Of a stretch of 64,000 nt of DNA, positions 60,264 to 64,000 are shown one piece after another. The notes under the pieces are model-generated. The model did not search any database. It worked only from the letters and a program-made list of their open reading frames with translations, and was not told where the DNA came from. The first letter of the stretch is position 1. Each line of letters begins with the position of its first letter. Origin of the DNA: an uncultured Oscillospiraceae bacterium (GTDB lineage Bacteria > Bacillota > Clostridia > Oscillospirales > Oscillospiraceae); NCBI GenBank assembly GCA_947626785.1, contig CANQTO010000004.1:1-64000 (forward strand), written 5' to 3'. A program made the translations under genes and the position numbers.

Positions 60264-61583
60264 TTAGTTCCAGCCGAAACTGGGGACCAGGCCGGAGAAG
60301 TAAGGTACGATCAGGCTGATAGCGGGGATGAAGGTGACCAGCAGCAGCGCCACCACCATAGCCACGAAGATGGGCACGATGTACTTGGTCACGCCCTCGA
60401 TCTTCACGTTGGCCACGCCGCAGCCCACGAAGAGGCAGGAGCCCACAGGCGGGGTCACGGAGCCGATGCCCAGGTTCATGATGAGCATCAGGCCGAAGTG
60501 CACGTCGCTCATGCCCACACTGCGGGCGATGGGCAGGAAGATGGGGGTGAAGATCAGCACGGCGGGGGTCAGGTCCAGGAACATACCCATGACCAGCAGG
60601 AACACGTTCATGATGAACAGCAGCACGTAGCGGTTGTTGGAGACGCTCATCAGGGCGTTGCTGATGGCAGCGGGGATGCCGGAGTAGCTCATCACGTAGG
60701 ACATGATGGAGGAGGCCGCGATCAGGAAGAGGATGGTGGCGGAGCTCTTCATGGTGTCCGCCAGCAGATTGTACAGGGTCTTCAGATCCAGCTCCTTATA
60801 GAGCAGGGCCAGGACCAGGCAGTAGAGCACCATCACGACGCCGGCCTCGGTGGCGGTGAAGATACCGCCCAGGATGCCGCCCATGACGATGATGACAGCC
60901 AGCAGGGAGGGGATGGCGTCCACCCAGATCTTCCAGGTGGGGTCGCTCTCCTTGCCCTCGGCGGGCTTGTAGTTGAGCTTCTTGGCCAGGACGATGGCCA
61001 GGATCGCCACCGCGATGCCCAGGGCCAGGCCGGTCAGGTAACCGCCCATGAACAGAGCCGCCACGGAGACGCCGCCAGCGGTGATGGAGTAGAGGATCAA
61101 CGGACCGGAGGGCGGGATCAGGATGCCGGTGGGGGCGGAGCAGATGTTGACAGCGGCGGAGTAGTTGGGGTCATAGCCCTCGTCCTTCTCCAGAGGGCTC
61201 AGGATGGAGCCCATGGCGGAGGTGGCCGCCACGGAGGAGCCGGACACAGCGCCGAAGAACATGTTGGCCAGTACGTTGGTGGCGGCGAGATAGCCGGGGA
61301 TCTTGCCCACCAGCAGCCGGGCCAGACGCACCAGACGGCGGGCGATGCCGCCCTTGTTCATGATATTGCCGCCCAGGGAGAAGAAGGGCAGGGCCAGCAG
61401 GGAGAAGGAGTCCAGACCGGAGAAGCAGCGCTGGGCCGCGGTCAGGGCGAAGATGTCAGCGGGCATACCGCTCATCAGGGCGGTAAACACGGAGGCGATA
61501 CCGATACCGGCGGAGATAGGCACGCCGGCCAGCAGCATCACGAAGAAGGAGCCAAAGAGCATCAGTGTAGCTTGTACGACCAT
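60264..61583 (-). CDS. TRAP transporter large permease subunit (DctM type)
   Basis: This 439-residue protein has about twelve transmembrane segments and forms the ion-coupled channel. Family marks are FSLLALPFFSLGGNIMNKGG, FGAVSGSSVAATSAMGSILS, SAPTGILIPPSGPLILYSI and NLGIGSVTPPVGSCLFVGCG. It is located after DctQ with a one-base overlap. Context (hexuronate catabolism genes downstream) suggests uptake of a sugar acid. Confidence 0.95.
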   Translation of the reverse strand: MVVQATLMLFGSFFVMLLAGVPISAGIGIASVFTALMSGMPADIFALTAAQRCFSGLDSFSLLALPFFSLGGNIMNKGGIARRLVRLARLLVGKIPGYLAATNVLANMFFGAVSGSSVAATSAMGSILSPLEKDEGYDPNYSAAVNICSAPTGILIPPSGPLILYSITAGGVSVAALFMGGYLTGLALGIAVAILAIVLAKKLNYKPAEGKESDPTWKIWVDAIPSLLAVIIVMGGILGGIFTATEAGVVMVLYCLVLALLYKELDLKTLYNLLADTMKSSATILFLIAASSIMSYVMSYSGIPAAISNALMSVSNNRYVLLFIMNVFLLVMGMFLDLTPAVLIFTPIFLPIARSVGMSDVHFGLMLIMNLGIGSVTPPVGSCLFVGCGVANVKIEGVTKYIVPIFVAMVVALLLVTFIPAISLIVPYFSGLVPSFGWN

Positions 61584-62062
61584 TACGCTTTCTCTCCTTT
61601 CTTTTCAGTCAGCAGCTGCACATATTTCAGGATACGGGCCACTACGATGAACACGCCGGCGATGGGCTCGATCATGTACATATACTTCATGGGGATGTGC
61701 ATGACGGAGGAGATGTTGGTGGCGTTGGCCGCCAGCTTCCAGCCGCCGTAGATGAACACGTAGCAGACGAAGAACAGGATCGCCAGCTCGATGAAGACCT
61801 GCAGAATCACAGCCGCAACGCCGTGGACCCGGTCGGTGACCAGCTCCAGAGACAGGTGCTCGTCCCGGTAGAAGCAGTAGGCAGAGCCCAGCATGGAGGC
61901 GATGATCAGCATGTAGCGCAGGAATTCGTCGGTAAAGGTGGAGGGGTTGCCCAGAATCCAGCGGCTGACGATCTGCCAGGTACCGCCGAGCACCAGGGCC
62001 GCCATGGCCACCGCCATCAGGAAACGCATGACGGTGTCCAGAACTTTCTCGACTTTTTTCAA
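61583..62062 (-). CDS. TRAP transporter small permease subunit (DctQ type)
   Basis: This 159-residue protein has four transmembrane segments and the DctQ-typical NPSTFTDEFLRYMLIIASML and FYRDEHLSLELVTDRV motifs. It scaffolds the large subunit. The gene lies between the binding protein and the large permease. Confidence 0.94.
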   Translation of the reverse strand: MKKVEKVLDTVMRFLMAVAMAALVLGGTWQIVSRWILGNPSTFTDEFLRYMLIIASMLGSAYCFYRDEHLSLELVTDRVHGVAAVILQVFIELAILFFVCYVFIYGGWKLAANATNISSVMHIPMKYMYMIEPIAGVFIVVARILKYVQLLTEKKGEKA

Positions 62063-62097
62063 ATTCTATTTCCTCGCTTTCTCTCATAAAACAGCGG

Positions 62098-62129
62098 GCG
62101 GCTCAAAAACCGTCTGGTTTTTGAGCCGC
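62098..62129 (-). promoter_or_regulatory. Stable hairpin between the TRAP binding-protein and permease genes
   Basis: GCGGCTCAAAAACC and GGTTTTTGAGCCGC form a perfect 14-bp stem with a 4-nt loop, extended outward by ACAGCG/CGCTGT. Such structures commonly protect or attenuate mRNA so that the binding protein is made in excess. Confidence 0.7.
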
Positions 62130-62189
62130 GCTGTTCCAGACAAAACAGTCAGGGGTCTTGCTTGTTCAGCTTATGTGTGCCGGGGGAGC

Positions 62190-63239
62190 TCAGGCAGCGG
62201 CCTGGATCTTCTCCACGTAGGCGTACACAGCGGGATCGCTGGTCTTCAGGTTGTCATAGATGCTCTGGCAGGCTTCCTGGAAGGCGGCGGTGTCCACATC
62301 GGTGATGTACTCCACGTCATCATAGGTGCTGCGGACCTCGTCCTCGAACTCGGCCCAGGAGGTCTTGTAGGTCTCGGTCATGGCCTTGGCAGTCTCGGTC
62401 ATGATCTGCTTCTGGTTGTCGCTCATGGAGTCCCAGACCTTGGTGGAGATGACCACGATGTCGGGGATGCGGGTGTGCTCGTCGAAGCAGTAGTAGCCGG
62501 TCACGTCGTGGTGGTCGCGGATGGCGGTGATGTTGTTCTCAGCGCCGTCGATAACGCCCTGCTGCATGCCGGTGTAGATGTCGCTGTAGCCCATGACGGT
62601 GGCGGAGCCGCCCAGAGCGGTCATCATGTCAATGGCCATCTGGGAGTCCATGGTGCGGATCTTCAGACCCTTCAGGTCAGCGGGGGTGCGGACGGGGGTG
62701 TTGGCGGTGTAGAAGGAACGGGAGCCGGAGTCGAGCCAGGTCAGGCCGATGAAGCCGTCAGACTCGGTCAGGCCGTACAGCTCCTGGGCGATCTCGCCGT
62801 CCATGACCTTGTAGAAGTGGTCCTTGTCATTGAACACGTAGGGCACGGAGACCACGTTCCACTCACTCTTGAAGTTGCCGATGGTGGAGGCGGAGACCTT
62901 GGCCATGTCCAGAGCGCCGGCCTGGATCTGGCTCAGGTTGTCGGCCTCGGAGCCCAGGGTGCCGTTGGGGAAGATCTGGATGTTGATGGTGCCGCCGGAC
63001 TTCTCAGCGACCTCAGCGGCCCAGGCGGTCATGGCGATATGGACCGCGTGGTCCTCAGCCAGGCCGTGGGACAGCTTCAGGTTGAAGGTCTGCTCGCTGC
63101 CGTCGCCGGCAGGGGCGGAGGCGGCGTCGCCGCTGGAAGCGGCAGGGGCGCTGGAGCTGGAACCGGAGCCGCCGCAGGCGGCCAGGGCCAGTGCCATGAC
63201 CAGGCACAGGACCAGTGCGATGAATCTCTTGTTCTTCAA
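62190..63239 (-). CDS. TRAP transporter substrate-binding lipoprotein (DctP type)
   Basis: This 349-residue lipoprotein has a signal peptide ending in lipobox ALAAC (Cys near 22) and a Ser/Ala-rich linker. The DctP fold shows FNLKLSHGLAEDHAVHIAMT, INIQIFPNGTLGSEADNLSQ, GLTWLDSGSRSFYTANTPVR with the conserved Arg-containing region LKGLKIRTMDSQMAIDMMTA (the carboxylate-binding Arg), and GVIDGAENNITAIRDH. The ligand is probably a hexuronate or related acid. CAGGAGG lies upstream of the ATG. Confidence 0.94.
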   Translation of the reverse strand: MKNKRFIALVLCLVMALALAACGGSGSSSSAPAASSGDAASAPAGDGSEQTFNLKLSHGLAEDHAVHIAMTAWAAEVAEKSGGTINIQIFPNGTLGSEADNLSQIQAGALDMAKVSASTIGNFKSEWNVVSVPYVFNDKDHFYKVMDGEIAQELYGLTESDGFIGLTWLDSGSRSFYTANTPVRTPADLKGLKIRTMDSQMAIDMMTALGGSATVMGYSDIYTGMQQGVIDGAENNITAIRDHHDVTGYYCFDEHTRIPDIVVISTKVWDSMSDNQKQIMTETAKAMTETYKTSWAEFEDEVRSTYDDVEYITDVDTAAFQEACQSIYDNLKTSDPAVYAYVEKIQAAA

Positions 63240-63273
63240 AGTTTTTTCCTCCTGTTTTTCATTTTGACTCGGG

Positions 63274-63290
63274 TCAGGAATAGTTCCTGA
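63274..63290. promoter_or_regulatory. Inverted repeat in the TRAP operon 5' region (possible operator)
   Basis: TCAGGAA and TTCCTGA are separated by TAG, just downstream of the predicted -10 element and before the dctP start. It could be a repressor site or a small 5' hairpin. Confidence 0.5.
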
Positions 63291-63297
63291 TGCGGGT

Positions 63298-63326
63298 ATT
63301 CTAATATATCAGTGGAAATTTTTCAA
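63298..63326 (-). promoter_or_regulatory. Promoter of the TRAP/hexuronate operon
   Basis: On the minus strand, TTGAAA (63321-63326) and TAGAAT (63298-63303) are separated by 17 bases. They lie about 60 bases upstream of the dctP ATG and downstream of the regulator's terminator. Confidence 0.65.
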
Positions 63327-63359
63327 GTGTGCAAACTAACACTATTTTACTATGTCAAT

Positions 63360-63369
63360 TTGTGCACAA
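63360..63369. promoter_or_regulatory. Palindromic GntR-type operator candidate
   Basis: TTGTGCACAA is a perfect 10-base palindrome upstream of the operon promoter. A related sequence, TGTGCAAA, occurs at 63328-63335. FCD-type GntR regulators bind short palindromes of this kind, and the regulator is encoded next door. Confidence 0.55.
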
Positions 63370-63382
63370 TAACGATAAACCC

Positions 63383-63424
63383 CCGGACGGTGCGTAAAAA
63401 ACCGTCCGGAGGCCATTTTTTTTA
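63383..63424. terminator. Bidirectional terminator after the GntR regulator gene
   Basis: CCGGACGGT and ACCGTCCGG form a 9-bp stem followed by TTTTTTTTAATTTTTT on the plus strand and GGGGTTTATC on the minus strand. It ends the regulator transcript 30 bases past its stop codon. Confidence 0.8.
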
Positions 63425-63453
63425 ATTTTTTGAAGGAATGGGTTTGCGGAATT

Positions 63454-64000
63454 TTATTCAGCGATCTGAAAATATTCGGGATATTTTTCCCGCACCACCT
63501 TCAAATCGTCCAGGTAGCGGTTCAGATGCCGCTCCAGCCAGACCAGGGCCGTGGAGGCGTCGCCCTCCTTCAGGGCGTGGCAGATCTCCAGGTGGTCCTG
63601 ATAGACCGCGTCCAGGCTCATGACCACGCTGAGAAAACGCATGCGCTCGATATGCTGCATGTTGTTGAGCATGTAGAAGAAGCTGTTCTCCTGGCCGGCG
63701 GCGGTGAAGGCCACCCGGTGGAATTCGTTGTCCAGCTCCAGCATCCGCAGCTCCCGGTCCGGCAGCCCGGCCTGGGCATAGTGCCGGTAGGCCTGGATGT
63801 TCTGCTCGTACTGCCAGATCAGCTCCTGGGTCATCAGGGGGGCGGCCCGGCTGATGATCTCCTTCTCCAGCGCATAGCGGGAGAACTGCTCCACGGCCAT
63901 CCGCTCGGTGTCGATGGGGGCCACGAAGGTGCCCCGCTGGGGTTTGAGCAGCACCATCTTGCTGGCGGCCAGGATGATCAGGGCCTCCCGGACGGGGGTC
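63454..64000 (-). CDS. GntR-family (FadR/FCD) regulator, 5' end outside the window
   Basis: The visible 182 codons include the end of the winged HTH (PVREALIILAASKMVLLKPQ, then RGTFVAPID) and the whole FCD effector domain with its metal-type residues (LDNEFHRVAFTAAGQENSFF, QHIERMRFLSVV, DHLEICHALKEGDASTALVW). The gene runs off the right edge, so the start and first half of the DNA-binding domain are missing. Position next to the TRAP/hexuronate genes suggests it senses a hexuronate or intermediate. Confidence 0.9.
   Translation of the reverse strand, partial: TPVREALIILAASKMVLLKPQRGTFVAPIDTERMAVEQFSRYALEKEIISRAAPLMTQELIWQYEQNIQAYRHYAQAGLPDRELRMLELDNEFHRVAFTAAGQENSFFYMLNNMQHIERMRFLSVVMSLDAVYQDHLEICHALKEGDASTALVWLERHLNRYLDDLKVVREKYPEYFQIAE

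Noticed and set aside
1-64000. tRNA, rRNA, insertion sequences or prophage
   Set aside because: I scanned gaps and gene products and saw no cloverleaf with CCA-type ends, no rRNA signatures, and no transposase, integrase or phage structural proteins.

Overview
The window looks like chromosomal DNA of a GC-rich, Gram-positive-type anaerobe of the class Clostridia, most plausibly an Oscillospiraceae-like gut bacterium. This rests on the complete S10-spc-alpha ribosomal gene order, Cys-containing S4, S14 and L36, AGGAGG-type ribosome binding sites throughout, lipoprotein-type binding proteins, a YaaH-like LysM/GH18 protein, an ECF metal transporter and hexuronate/TRAP genes. The taxon is an inference. 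No tRNA, rRNA, CRISPR array, transposase or phage gene was seen.

Layout. (1) About 0.1-16.4 kb, minus strand: one long translation/secretion operon, read rpsJ-rplCDWB-rpsS-rplV-rpsC-rplP-rpmC-rpsQ-rplNXE-rpsN-rpsH-rplFR-rpsE-rpmD-rplO-secY-adk-map-infA-rpmJ-rpsMKD-rpoA-rplQ. It has a TTGACT-17-TATAGT promoter and a leader of about 300 nt. (2) 16.5-24.2 kb, minus strand: secA, pgeF, an orphan peptide-type binding lipoprotein, cdd, a LysR-like HTH-only protein and a polytopic DUF6056-like membrane protein. (3) 24.3-24.6 kb: a compact locus with the architecture of a type I toxin-antitoxin module. A 27-codon ORF has its Shine-Dalgarno in a hairpin, the transcript ends can pair in a panhandle, and a convergent consensus promoter would make a short antisense RNA. 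This is the most interesting element found. (4) 24.7-30.7 kb: a DUF1846 protein and GluQ, an unrecognised Cys-rich membrane protein, a DegV protein, a membrane-anchored XRE regulator and a TVP38/TMEM64 protein. (5) 31.1-37.3 kb: a maltodextrin-type locus (LacI regulator, binding protein, two permeases, MalQ) with no ATPase gene in view. (6) 37.5-46.9 kb: PepF, a degenerate LysM/GH18 protein, an HtrA protease, a second DUF6056-like protein and a CbiM(N)-CbiQ-CbiO cobalt/nickel transporter. (7) 46.9-50.7 kb: a YyaL-type protein, then an aminotransferase with a FlK-like thioesterase. (8) 51-64 kb, minus strand: a hexuronate locus read as GntR regulator (cut by the window edge), TRAP transporter PQM, two GH31 glycosidases, uxuA, uxuB and uxaC.

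How the genes work together. In region 8 a TRAP transporter probably imports hexuronates or glucuronide oligosaccharides, the GH31 enzymes may cleave alpha-glycosidic bonds, and UxaC, UxuB and UxuA convert glucuronate to 2-keto-3-deoxygluconate. In region 5 the ABC system imports maltodextrins for MalQ, under a LacI repressor with two abutting operators over its own start site.

Beyond genes, the intergenic DNA carries clustered-palindrome repeats: family A (two copies in opposite orientation), family B (three copies plus a fragment) and a similar cluster inside the ribosomal operon. They sit in convergent gaps or between genes of one operon.
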